Assembly: GCA_021647765.1 (NCBI GenBank)
Contig: JAKIUD010000044.1
Span: forward strand, 1-26,764
Length of the DNA: 26,764 bases
Source: Desulfuromusa sp.
Lineage (GTDB): Bacteria > Desulfobacterota > Desulfuromonadia > Desulfuromonadales > Geopsychrobacteraceae
Reading direction: 5' to 3'
In this document: in pieces, positions 1 to 7,663 of the stretch
Position numbering within the stretch: the stretch's first letter is position 1
Layout of the letters: every line of letters starts with the position of its first letter
Notes under the pieces: model-generated
What the model saw: the letters and a program-made list of their open reading frames with translations, nothing else
Told to the model about the DNA's origin: nothing
The model's database searches: none
Translations under genes and position numbers: made by a program

Positions 1-89
1 TTCGCGGGCCTGAAAAAGTGATGATGCACCTGATGTTTGGTGTCATTGTCCTCTTTGCTGATCAGCTGCTCAAAGTCACAGGGTACTGA
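1..89 (+). CDS. C-terminal end of an unidentified membrane-type protein (5' truncated by the window)
   Basis: An open frame enters from the left edge (first full codon at base 3) and stops with TGA at 87-89. It encodes a 28-residue tail with a hydrophobic stretch (HLMFGVIVLFADQLL) preceded by charged residues, as in the last membrane helix of a small membrane protein. The codons look normal and no other frame is open here. I cannot assign a family from 28 residues. About 195 bases separate its stop from speE, so it need not belong to the polyamine operon. Confidence 0.4.
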   Translation, partial: RGPEKVMMHLMFGVIVLFADQLLKVTGY

Positions 90-283
90 TTGTCAAAGAC
101 CAAAAAATAGTTTCGAAGGGAGTCGTCTGTCCGAAACCTGAAAAATGGCTCGACAGATCGCTTCACAGTCGATTTTTTTTAAAAAAAATGGGGGGAACCC
201 CGCTGTGGTGAATTTTATCCGACCATAGGCCAAGACTTTTGCAAGAGGCTCGTATGGATAAAATATTTTACGAGGATTAAATA

Positions 284-1129
284 ATGGATCTCTGGTACAC
301 CGAAAAACATAGCGAAAATGTTGGCATCACCATGAAAACCACCAAAACTCTGTTTTCCGGGAAAAGTGAGTTCCAGCAGCTTGATATTGTAGAAACCCTC
401 GAATTTGGTCGGATGATGCTCCTCGATGGATTGGTTATGGTGACAGAAAGGGATGAGTTCATTTATCATGACATGATTGTTCATCCGGCATTGTTCACCC
501 ATCCCAAGCCCAAAAAAGTTCTGGTGATTGGTGGTGGTGATGGTGGCAGTATTCGGGAAATTATGAAACACCCGGAAGTTGAACTGGCTGTACTCTGTGA
601 AATTGACGGGCTGGTGATTGAAAAATCTATCGAGTTCCTCCCTTCCATGGCCGCAGAAATTGATGGAACCAATCCTCGCGTTAAATTACATGTTGATGAT
701 GGATTGGCTTATATTCGTGATCATCAAAATGAATTCGATGTTATCCTGGTTGATTCAACCGACCCGATCGGCCCGGCAGTGGGTCTATTTGAAGAGGGTT
801 TTTATCGATTGGTTTTTTCAGCTCTGAAAGATGATGGGATCATGATTGCACAGAGTGAGTCCCCCTTTTATCATGCTGCAATTCAAAAGAAGATGTATCA
901 AAATTTGCGGGAAGTATTTCCCCTGGTGGAGATGTATCAAGCGTTCATTCCGACCTACCCGAGTGGCTTCTGGAGTTTTGCCTTTGCCAGCAAAACATAC
1001 CATCCGATCACCAATTTCGATCATGATCGTGCCGCCAAACGAAAGTTCCATTCCCGCTACTACAATGAGGATCTACACCTTGGTGCTTTTATGCTGCCAA
1101 CCTTTGCCCGCGAGAACATAGCCAAATGA
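284..1129 (+). CDS. speE: Spermidine synthase (polyamine aminopropyltransferase)
   Basis: The 281-residue product has the full length of bacterial SpeE. It should transfer the aminopropyl group of decarboxylated S-adenosylmethionine to putrescine, giving spermidine in the cytosol. Visible marks: the nucleotide-binding GGGDGG at residues 83-88, the acidic CEID at 105-108, VDDG at 137-140, and the catalytic-loop DSTDPIGPA starting at D157. The N-terminal beta domain (LWYTEKHSENVGITMK) is typical. The ATG at 284 follows a GAGG sequence. The gene overlaps speA by ATGA, so the two are translationally coupled. Neither S-adenosylmethionine decarboxylase (speD) nor agmatinase (speB) is in the window, so those steps must be encoded elsewhere. 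Confidence 0.96.
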   Translation: MDLWYTEKHSENVGITMKTTKTLFSGKSEFQQLDIVETLEFGRMMLLDGLVMVTERDEFIYHDMIVHPALFTHPKPKKVLVIGGGDGGSIREIMKHPEVELAVLCEIDGLVIEKSIEFLPSMAAEIDGTNPRVKLHVDDGLAYIRDHQNEFDVILVDSTDPIGPAVGLFEEGFYRLVFSALKDDGIMIAQSESPFYHAAIQKKMYQNLREVFPLVEMYQAFIPTYPSGFWSFAFASKTYHPITNFDHDRAAKRKFHSRYYNEDLHLGAFMLPTFARENIAK

Positions 1130-3039
1130 GAGTTCAATCAGGAAACAACTGGTCTGCCGCTGATTCCGCAGCACTCTATGGAATCGAGCACTGGGGTGAA
1201 GGGGATTTTGCAATTTCAAAAAGTGGTGAAGTCACCATTGATATCCCTTTTCCCGCCGGTAAAATCTCTGTCCCATTGATCGATATCATCCAGGCAGCTC
1301 GTGATCGTGATCACGAATTACCGCTACTGTTACGAATAGAGAACTTACTTGATTCACGAGTCACAGAAATCAATGAAACATTCCAGAAGGCTATCCAGGA
1401 GGCAAAATACACTGGAACATACAGTGGAGTATTCCCCGTCAAGGTCAACCAGCAGTGTACGGTAATTGGAGAGATCAGTCGCTTTGGCGCAGATTTTGGA
1501 CACGGCCTGGAAGCTGGAAGCAAAGCAGAACTGCTGCTGTGTCTGGCCAGTCTAAATGATAGTGGCCTGCTGATCTGCAATGGAAATAAAGATCGGGAAT
1601 TTATCGACCTGGGTTTGTGGGCAAATAAATTGGGGCACCGCTGTTTCTTCGTCATTGAATCACCGATTGAATTACCATTGATTATCGAACGGAGTCAAAA
1701 ACTCGGGATTCAACCGCTGCTTGGATTACGCATCAAAATATCCTCCAAGGTTGGTGGCCTCTGGACAGAAACCAGCGGTGATCGCAGCAGTTTTGGTCTT
1801 AGCACAGCACAGCTGATTGCAACAGTTGACGAACTGCGTAAAGCAGGAATGCTTGACTGTCTACAACTACTACACTGCCATCTTGGCTCACAGATCCCTG
1901 ATATAAGGGAAATTGAAACAGCAGTCCAGGAAGCCAGTCGTTTTTACGCTGACTTGGCCGCAGAAAAGGTTCCTCTGAAATATCTTGATCTGGGGGGAGG
2001 GCTGGCTGTTGATTACATCGGCAATCAATCGCTCCATAGCCATTCGCGCAACTATGATTTACCCGGGTATTGCCGCTGCATTGTTGAAACGATCAAGAAA
2101 TCCCTTGCTCCACATAATATCGATCATCCGGTCATCATTACAGAGTCGGGACGCGCAACTATTGCCCGTACGTCAATCCTTTTTTTCAATATTCTCAATG
2201 CCATGCGCTACGAAGCCATGGCTCTTCCTGATAGTTGCCCAGAAAAGAGTCATCCTCTGGTTGCCCGACAATTCCAGCTCTACCACGAAGCAGCTGAAAT
2301 TGATCTCAGCACTGGCTATACGGAAGCACTGACAAACCGCGATCAAATAAGGGATCTGTTCAGAAGCGGGGCGATCAGAGTCCGGGAGCGGGCGTTGGCA
2401 GAAAACCTGTTCCTGGCGATTGCTAATATCTTGTCAAAACGGTTAGATCCGCTTGAAGAAATACCCGCCCCACTATCCGGATTGAAGTACAATTTAGCTG
2501 ATATTTATTATGGGAATTTCAGTGTTTTCCAATCACTACCCGATACTTGGGCGATTGATCAGATCTTCCCGGTTATGCCGATTCAGCGGCTTGACGAATA
2601 CCCGGAACGACGTGCCAGCATTTCGGATCTCACCTGTGATTGTGACGGCAAACTTGATCGTTTCATTCTCGCTGGGGGAGAAAGCCAAACCTTGCCAGTG
2701 CACCCCCTCAAAGTGGAAGAGGATTACATCCTTGGGGTTTTTCTGATGGGTGCCTATCAGGAAACCCTGGGTGATCTGCACAATCTGTTCGGGGATACGA
2801 ATGTGATCAACATCCGGATAAATGAAGATGGTGGCTTTGATGTTATAGAAGAGCAATCGGGCGATACAATTTCTGAAGTCTTAACTATGTTAGAGTACGA
2901 GCCAACCTCCTTTTATAAAGATTTTCGTGATAAAATAGAGCGGGCAGTCAAACAGAAGAGAATCAACCTAACGGAAAGACAACAGATTTTAGCTCAATTT
3001 TCAGCTCAACTAAATGGTCAAACTTATTTTAAATCCTGA
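1126..3039 (+). CDS. speA: Biosynthetic arginine decarboxylase
   Basis: The 637-residue protein matches the length and layout of the PLP-dependent biosynthetic arginine decarboxylase (alanine-racemase-like barrel), which makes agmatine from arginine. The PLP lysine is in VFPVKVNQQ (K106). LHCHLGSQ, the glycine-rich LDLGGGLAVDY, TESGRA and the C-terminal GDLHNLFGDTNVI block are all present. The start ATG overlaps the speE stop as ATGA. With speE this gives an arginine to agmatine to spermidine route. No truncation or frameshift is seen. Its 3' end is followed after 34 bases by the cytochrome b5-like gene on the same strand. Confidence 0.97.
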   Translation: MRVQSGNNWSAADSAALYGIEHWGEGDFAISKSGEVTIDIPFPAGKISVPLIDIIQAARDRDHELPLLLRIENLLDSRVTEINETFQKAIQEAKYTGTYSGVFPVKVNQQCTVIGEISRFGADFGHGLEAGSKAELLLCLASLNDSGLLICNGNKDREFIDLGLWANKLGHRCFFVIESPIELPLIIERSQKLGIQPLLGLRIKISSKVGGLWTETSGDRSSFGLSTAQLIATVDELRKAGMLDCLQLLHCHLGSQIPDIREIETAVQEASRFYADLAAEKVPLKYLDLGGGLAVDYIGNQSLHSHSRNYDLPGYCRCIVETIKKSLAPHNIDHPVIITESGRATIARTSILFFNILNAMRYEAMALPDSCPEKSHPLVARQFQLYHEAAEIDLSTGYTEALTNRDQIRDLFRSGAIRVRERALAENLFLAIANILSKRLDPLEEIPAPLSGLKYNLADIYYGNFSVFQSLPDTWAIDQIFPVMPIQRLDEYPERRASISDLTCDCDGKLDRFILAGGESQTLPVHPLKVEEDYILGVFLMGAYQETLGDLHNLFGDTNVINIRINEDGGFDVIEEQSGDTISEVLTMLEYEPTSFYKDFRDKIERAVKQKRINLTERQQILAQFSAQLNGQTYFKS

Positions 3040-3073
3040 GAAAACCAGGGGATACATTTACCGGGAGAAAGTA

Positions 3074-3397
3074 ATGACAATTGAGGAACTAGCCAAATTT
3101 GATGGTTGTGAAGGACGTGCAGCCTATGTTGCCGTCAATAACATCATATATGATGTCAGCACCAGTCTACGCTGGAAAAGTGGTCATCACGAAGGGGCAC
3201 ATCAGGCCGGATGTGATTTGACCGAAGAGCTAAAATCTGCTCCCCATGTCAGAACGGTCGTTGAACACTTTCCGGTGGTCGGTAAAATTGAAAAAAAGAG
3301 TGTTCAGGAGAGAAAATCAACCGCTGGAATTCCATTATTGTCGATCATAATTATGGCATTTGTCGCATTACTCATGATCGCCACATATATGCTCTAA
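3074..3397 (+). CDS. Small membrane-anchored cytochrome b5-like haem/steroid-binding protein
   Basis: A 107-residue protein. Residues 1-72 resemble the short bacterial cytochrome b5-like fold (FDGCEGRAAYVAVNNIIYDVS, then SGHHEGAHQAGCDLTEE, then APHVRTVVEHFPVVG). H38/H39 and H58 are the likely haem-ligand positions of that family. Residues 85-107 form one C-terminal membrane helix, so the domain should be tail-anchored. The frame is open upstream to 3014, but ATG 3074 follows GGGAG at 3063-3067 and matches the usual domain start, so I chose it. It lies 34 bases after speA on the same strand and may be the last gene of that operon. Partner and substrate are unknown; haem binding is inferred. 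Confidence 0.8.
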   Translation: MTIEELAKFDGCEGRAAYVAVNNIIYDVSTSLRWKSGHHEGAHQAGCDLTEELKSAPHVRTVVEHFPVVGKIEKKSVQERKSTAGIPLLSIIIMAFVALLMIATYML

Positions 3398-3399
3398 AC

Positions 3400-3436
3400 A
3401 AAAAGCTGTTCCAAACGGGAGACGGCGTTGCTTTTT
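3400..3436. terminator. Possible bidirectional terminator between convergent genes
   Basis: AAAAAGC (3400-3406) can pair with GCTTTTT (3430-3436) across a 23-base loop, with an A-run on one side and a T-run on the other. It sits exactly between the stop codons of the plus-strand b5-like gene and the minus-strand receiver gene. The stem is short and AT-rich, so support is weak. Confidence 0.35.
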
Positions 3437-3448
3437 TCTAATTTCACT

Positions 3449-3844
3449 TCATAACGACAGCAATATTTTTTCGATTAACCCGGGAAGATCGCTGCACACT
3501 GATGTTTTAGCCAACACAGCGGAAATATTTGTCTTATCTATCCCCTCTTCCTGCATCGTCAGAAGATGCCCTGAGCAGAGAATCACCGGGGTCACAGGCG
3601 AAAGACTAAAAATCTTCTGTGCCAGCTCAATACCACTCATTCCTGGCATCGATTCATCGGTAACGATCAGATCAAAAGAGCCTGGTTGCTGTTGAAATAG
3701 CTGCAGCGCGGCATTCCCATCAAATGCACAGGTTACACTGTAACCAGAATCTGTCAGGAGATCTGCACCTAACAAAGCAAGAATTTCTTCATCATCAACA
3801 AACAAAATCTGTTTTTGCTGCTCCGATATTTGTTTTTCTGCCAT
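3449..3844 (-). CDS. Stand-alone CheY-like response regulator receiver domain
   Basis: A 131-residue single receiver domain. Acidic pocket residues D17-D18 (FVDDEE), phospho-acceptor D63 in IVTDESMPGMSG, S91 in the T/S switch position (ILCSGH) and K113 (LAKTS) are all visible, so it should be phosphorylatable. There is no output domain, so it must act by protein contact, as a phosphorelay intermediate or as an adaptor. No histidine kinase is adjacent. The start ATG follows AGGTGA. It is followed by the convergent b5-like gene and preceded by the P-loop NTPase gene on the same strand, about 40 bases away; a functional link to either is not evident. Confidence 0.93.
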   Translation of the reverse strand: MAEKQISEQQKQILFVDDEEILALLGADLLTDSGYSVTCAFDGNAALQLFQQQPGSFDLIVTDESMPGMSGIELAQKIFSLSPVTPVILCSGHLLTMQEEGIDKTNISAVLAKTSVCSDLPGLIEKILLSL

Positions 3845-3885
3845 CTATATCACCTGTTTTTTACTATTCACCCCCTCCCCCCGCT

Positions 3886-5565
3886 TTAATTAATTTTTAT
3901 CCCAAAGCGCCGCACTCGGCTGGCGTTCAATTGACTCTCTTTACCAATGTTTTTAAGAGCTGCAGAAGCCTTATCAGCAATATCCCGTTGATACTCAGCC
4001 ATTCCTCCCAAGCGACTGAATTTCAAACAAAGGTCGATATATCGGGTTAATTTCTCCCCATGTTGGGACTTAAATAACTGAATAAACTCTGCAGTTGTCG
4101 CTTGAGACAGTTGAATTTCCTCTTCTTCACAACATCCAGCATTGGCCAGTATAAAATCACACAGCTCCAATACAGATAGTTTTGTCCTCAGGGATTCGTG
4201 TTTTTCTCTGAACTTCAGAATAACTTCCCGATCCCGGATCTCTCCAGAAAAAGAGGACGCCTCCAGATTAAAAAGTTCTGTTTCTTTATCTCTCTTTTCA
4301 ATATACAGATTAATAATTTTTGTTGCCAGCTTATCTTTGCCGAGATTACGGAGCAAACGAACCGTCCCGTCAAGATTGACCGGGCTAATATACTTAGCAT
4401 TATTCTTAAAGCTGTCAGACAGACAATTGATAACTTCCTGATCATTGTTATCAAATGATTCATTGAACTTCTGCCAGGCCTCTTGAAAAGAATTTTCTGA
4501 ACGGGCGGCCAAAATTTTCTCGTTCAATATTGCAGCCTCTTTCAGAAAATTCTTTTCGTCAACATAGCCATTCTCAACTAATCGGGCAATCTGTTGATCA
4601 AACTCATCAACCGAATAATTGTCATAGTTTCTCAAGAACGCACACCAATCCTGCTGCTGTGTCGTCAGAGCAACTTCATCATCCAGATCACTGAATGCAC
4701 TGTTACGACTCACAACAAAACTGTAATCTGGTGTCGCATTTGACTGGCCATAATAACACCAGCTGAGCAAGGCTACAGTCTGTAGAGCTTGAGATAAAAC
4801 CTGGTCTTCATAAACTTTCAACAGGGGCACGAGCAATGCGGATAGTTTTTCAATTTTCTTGATAATCCGGATATTGTTAATTCCAAGCTTGATAATATTT
4901 TGACCCAACTGACGAGCAATTCTATCGCTACCCAGCGCTATTGCAACGCAATCCTCTGCCGTTGGAGCAAACCTCAACTCGGTATCGATAACTTTTTCCC
5001 GCAGTTTAATATAGTCGATTGAGGAATCGTCACTTAAACTTTCATCATTCAGGATTAATACAATTTTACACTTCTTCTGCTCTTTCAGTTGGGTCATCAA
5101 TCCCAAAATATCCTGAGCCTCGATACTTTTGCCTTTCCTTTCAAAATCGTCAATACAGATGATGGTTTTCTCTAAAGAGAGAAAAGCGAGAGAATTGATC
5201 ATGGAATGATAATGGTCAATCGATGCATTTGAGGAAAAGAGCGGTAAAGATTTTTTACCCAGAGATTTAAGCAAGTTTGCGGTATTATTTTTAAAACTCT
5301 CAACTGTTGGTCTTCGGCCGATAGATCTTCTATCCACCATGTTTTCAAAAATAGAAAATTTCAAATCCCCCAGTGAGTTGATCCCAAAAAGAGACACGTA
5401 GGAGTATTTTTTTAGTGCAACCTTATTCTGATTTTTAGCGTTGACCAGATATTTATTCCAGGCATAGGTCTTACCAACCCCCCAAGCCCCCTTAATCGAC
5501 ATTACTTCAGGAGCCTCCCTTGCGAGAAAGCGACCGATTTGATTTTCTATAACATCAATTGACAT
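3886..5565 (-). CDS. KAP-like P-loop NTPase of unknown role
   Basis: A 559-residue protein. Walker A GAWGVGKT is at residues 26-33, Walker B TIICIDDFER at 134-143, and a sensor-like strand KIVLILNDE at 167-175. The double-aspartate IDDFER with a following ILNDE strand is the pattern of KAP/STAND-type NTPases, many of which sit in phage-defence or membrane-associated systems. The C-terminal 350 residues are helical-looking and contain no domain I recognise. No membrane helices are evident, unlike classic KAP proteins. The start ATG has GAGG four bases upstream. It begins 13 bases after the LysE gene, as if appended to that operon. A defence role is inference only. Confidence 0.7.
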   Translation of the reverse strand: MSIDVIENQIGRFLAREAPEVMSIKGAWGVGKTYAWNKYLVNAKNQNKVALKKYSYVSLFGINSLGDLKFSIFENMVDRRSIGRRPTVESFKNNTANLLKSLGKKSLPLFSSNASIDHYHSMINSLAFLSLEKTIICIDDFERKGKSIEAQDILGLMTQLKEQKKCKIVLILNDESLSDDSSIDYIKLREKVIDTELRFAPTAEDCVAIALGSDRIARQLGQNIIKLGINNIRIIKKIEKLSALLVPLLKVYEDQVLSQALQTVALLSWCYYGQSNATPDYSFVVSRNSAFSDLDDEVALTTQQQDWCAFLRNYDNYSVDEFDQQIARLVENGYVDEKNFLKEAAILNEKILAARSENSFQEAWQKFNESFDNNDQEVINCLSDSFKNNAKYISPVNLDGTVRLLRNLGKDKLATKIINLYIEKRDKETELFNLEASSFSGEIRDREVILKFREKHESLRTKLSVLELCDFILANAGCCEEEEIQLSQATTAEFIQLFKSQHGEKLTRYIDLCLKFSRLGGMAEYQRDIADKASAALKNIGKESQLNASRVRRFGIKIN

Positions 5566-5578
5566 AAGACCTCACGGA

Positions 5579-6211
5579 CTAACGACTGGTCAGCGCCAGA
5601 CGAATTCCCAGAGCAATCAAAACCACCCCCATACACCGTTCAGCCCAGTGCCCAAAATGGATAAAGCCGCGACGAACAACAGGCTGTGTCAACACAAAGC
5701 TCAGCCCACAGAACCAGATCCCAGTTGCTATCGACATATAAAGGCCATAGACAAACTGAACACTCTGCGGAGTATCGGGCTTGATAATAACAGAAAACAA
5801 CGAGAGGAAAAATAAAGTTGCTTTGGGATTAAGGACATTGGTCAGAAACCCAATTCTGAGTGCCTGAGCAGAAGTATATTTTCTCAGGGGCATATCTTCA
5901 TCAGCCTCAGTAACGAGGCGTTCTGGCTGAGCACGTAAAGATTTCCAACCGATGTACAGGAGATATCCGGCACCGATCATCTTAATGATATTAAAAATCT
6001 GTACCGACTGCGAAATAATCAACCCCAGACCCAGCAACGCGTAGGCAACATGGACAAGAATCCCCAATCCGATGCCAACACTGGTCCATATCGCTGCACT
6101 CCGCCCGGCAGATAAGCTCTGTCTGAGAACCATCGCAAAATCGGGTCCAGGGCTGGCAACTGCCAGCAGATGAATCACCGCTACAGTTAGAAACTCATCT
6201 AAGTATTCCAT
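5579..6211 (-). CDS. LysE/RhtB-family amino-acid exporter
   Basis: A 210-residue integral membrane protein of normal LysE/RhtB length. The family signature near the N-terminus is visible (LLAVASPGPDFAMVLRQSLSAG), followed by helix pairs around residues 40-70, 112-135, 148-170 and 185-205, and the conserved NPKATLFFLSLF segment. These proteins export amino acids or their derivatives across the inner membrane by proton exchange; the substrate cannot be read from sequence. The start overlaps the end of the uracil-DNA glycosylase-like gene by 13 bases, with AGGGG upstream of ATG, so it is probably co-transcribed. The ATPase gene follows after 13 bases. Confidence 0.92.
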   Translation of the reverse strand: MEYLDEFLTVAVIHLLAVASPGPDFAMVLRQSLSAGRSAAIWTSVGIGLGILVHVAYALLGLGLIISQSVQIFNIIKMIGAGYLLYIGWKSLRAQPERLVTEADEDMPLRKYTSAQALRIGFLTNVLNPKATLFFLSLFSVIIKPDTPQSVQFVYGLYMSIATGIWFCGLSFVLTQPVVRRGFIHFGHWAERCMGVVLIALGIRLALTSR

Positions 6212-6888
6212 CTTGTTCCCCTGAGAAGCTCAAGCATCTGACCTCGAAATTTTCCGGCGCCACCGTTGGCAGGATGGCGAACCTTGGTCGCAGTAATTCC
6301 TAACTGCTGCAGCTGTAAAGCCGATTTTTCTCCAACCGCAACAACCTGTTTAAACTCCCCTATTTTCAGGAGTTGCAGTAACACCTTGTGACCTGAAACC
6401 AGTTCATCATCCTTGGGGGTACGATTGCTGAGTAATCCTTTATCGGGATGGTATGGGTGCCATGGAAAAGCATTCCACAAGATTACCCGGCGCGGATCAA
6501 TTCCCTGATCAGCGAGAAAACCCCAGACAATTGTTGCCGTCGGCTCGGTAAATCCCTGAGCCTTTAAATCTTCACGACTGGTTCGCCGGGGAGAAATTTT
6601 TTGAAAAACCATCTCCGGATAGAGGTTTTTATGCTGTAACCCACCCAATAAAAGTCGTTCTGAAGTCATCGGAATACCACTGAAATGGCCACCCTGATAG
6701 CCGATAGCCTCGGCACAGAGGAGGGTGTCAGCAACTCCGATCCGCTCCTGTAAATAGTTAAGTAATTGCCGTCTGCGCACCTCCGGACCTTGATCATCCA
6801 GGTCGTGTTGCAGATCGATGTCCCTCCAGGGATTGAAAACTCCAGAGGCACGATAGCTGCTGAGCGAAGCAACAAATTTTTCAGGCAT
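6199..6888 (-). CDS. Uracil-DNA glycosylase-superfamily protein
   Basis: A 229-residue protein. LLCAEAIGYQGGHFSGIPMTSE corresponds to motif 1 of the glycosylase fold (the xEAPGxxGxxxxGIPFTSE subgroup). The C-terminal VRHPANGGAGKFRGQM is the HPxxGG substrate-loop motif. It is expected to recognise or excise a damaged base; exact specificity is not readable. The frame can be extended two codons to a TTG, but ATG at 6888 has AGGA at good spacing, so I use it. It overlaps the DUF2288 gene upstream by 8 bases and the LysE gene downstream, making a tight three-gene unit. Confidence 0.85.
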   Translation of the reverse strand: MPEKFVASLSSYRASGVFNPWRDIDLQHDLDDQGPEVRRRQLLNYLQERIGVADTLLCAEAIGYQGGHFSGIPMTSERLLLGGLQHKNLYPEMVFQKISPRRTSREDLKAQGFTEPTATIVWGFLADQGIDPRRVILWNAFPWHPYHPDKGLLSNRTPKDDELVSGHKVLLQLLKIGEFKQVVAVGEKSALQLQQLGITATKVRHPANGGAGKFRGQMLELLRGTRWNT

Positions 6889-7177
6889 CGACAATTTCCT
6901 GGATCAAAATAAATGGCTGAACAATCAACATCCGAAACAGATTATCAGTTTCGGTTTCCCAGTTTTTCAACTGTTGGTCGGTCGGTTTTCCCAGTTGACC
7001 GGCAGCAAGCCAGGATTCAACCCGGTTCTTGTCATCATCGGCAACTGCAACCGCCGCTTCAATCAAATCGATCTCAGCAGAAAAGACAATAATAGCATCC
7101 CGTTGCAGATGAATCTTTAGTTCTCGCCAAGTCACTTCAGCAAGATCACGCTTAAAACTTTCAATTACTCCTGACAT
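6881..7177 (-). CDS. DUF2288 family protein
   Basis: A 98-residue acidic protein with the DUF2288 pattern: TWRELKIHLQRDAIIVFSAEIDLIEAAVAVADDDKNRVESWLAAGQL in the first two thirds, then a tail beginning PTDQQLKNWE. No enzymatic motif or membrane segment is seen. The family is widespread in Proteobacteria and cyanobacteria and has no established function that I know. It is the first gene of the minus-strand unit that continues into the glycosylase-like gene through an 8-base overlap. Confidence 0.85.
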   Translation of the reverse strand: MSGVIESFKRDLAEVTWRELKIHLQRDAIIVFSAEIDLIEAAVAVADDDKNRVESWLAAGQLGKPTDQQLKNWETETDNLFRMLIVQPFILIQEIVDA

Positions 7178-7233
7178 GAAAATCCTATCCTAATAGCGAG
7201 TAGCACTAATTATAAGCAATTTTGTAGTAATCT

Positions 7234-7345
7234 CGGGACTGTCCCCAGCTCCATCGGGGGCTGTCCCAAGAGTTTACGAGCCACGAAGAACCGCGCTGGT
7301 TCGCACCGCAAAAGCCCGGGACAGCCCCCATACGGGACAGTCCCG
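7234..7345. repeat. MITE-like element with GGGACTGTCCC terminal inverted repeats, copy 1
   Basis: The left arm (7235-7267) and right arm (7318-7344) are inverted repeats; both begin with GGGACTGTCCC read inward and both carry GGGGGCTGTCCC. The core between them (AGTTTACGAGCCACGAA from 7271, then CCGCAAAA) recurs in a second copy at 11753-11860. A short third copy of the terminal palindrome lies at 9246-9259. No transposase is encoded. It fills part of the 486-base gap upstream of the FapA gene. A frame read through it on the minus strand is only the repeat and not a gene. Confidence 0.75.
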
Positions 7346-7416
7346 ATTTTGCTGCTATCCATCCCTTTAGCTTTATTTTTAATCTGGTTATCCACTTGAC
7401 TCAACTTGCCTAGATT

Positions 7417-7522
7417 CCCTCCCCCCGGTGTGGGGGAGGGTTAGGCGAACCTGCAAGAGAACACCCCCATCCCAACCTTCCCCTTTATGCCCGTATTTTG
7501 GGTGCATCAAGGGGGAAGGGGG
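7417..7522. repeat. GC-rich double-hairpin intergenic element
   Basis: CCCTCCCCC (7417-7425) pairs with GGGGGAGGG (7432-7440). A second C-rich tract (CCTTCCCCTT, 7476-7485) pairs with AAGGGGGAAGG (7509-7519) with one bulged base. The pattern resembles dispersed REP-type palindromes, but no second copy is in the window, so repeat status is inferred. It lies about 140 bases upstream of the FapA start; the remaining bases to 7663 show nothing I can support. Confidence 0.5.
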
Positions 7523-7663
7523 AAAACCAGTCACCCCAGATTTTTTTTAGTGGAGCGAAGTAGATAACCAGAATTTTTAGCTCAAGAAAATTAGCACGTT
7601 AGCCGATACACATGCTACAGTTAATCCACTTTTCTACTATTTTTATCTCCGAACAGGAATTAA

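Noticed and set aside
7210..7404. A 64-codon minus-strand frame
   Set aside because: It is almost entirely the MITE-like repeat (7234-7345) and has no protein-like features.
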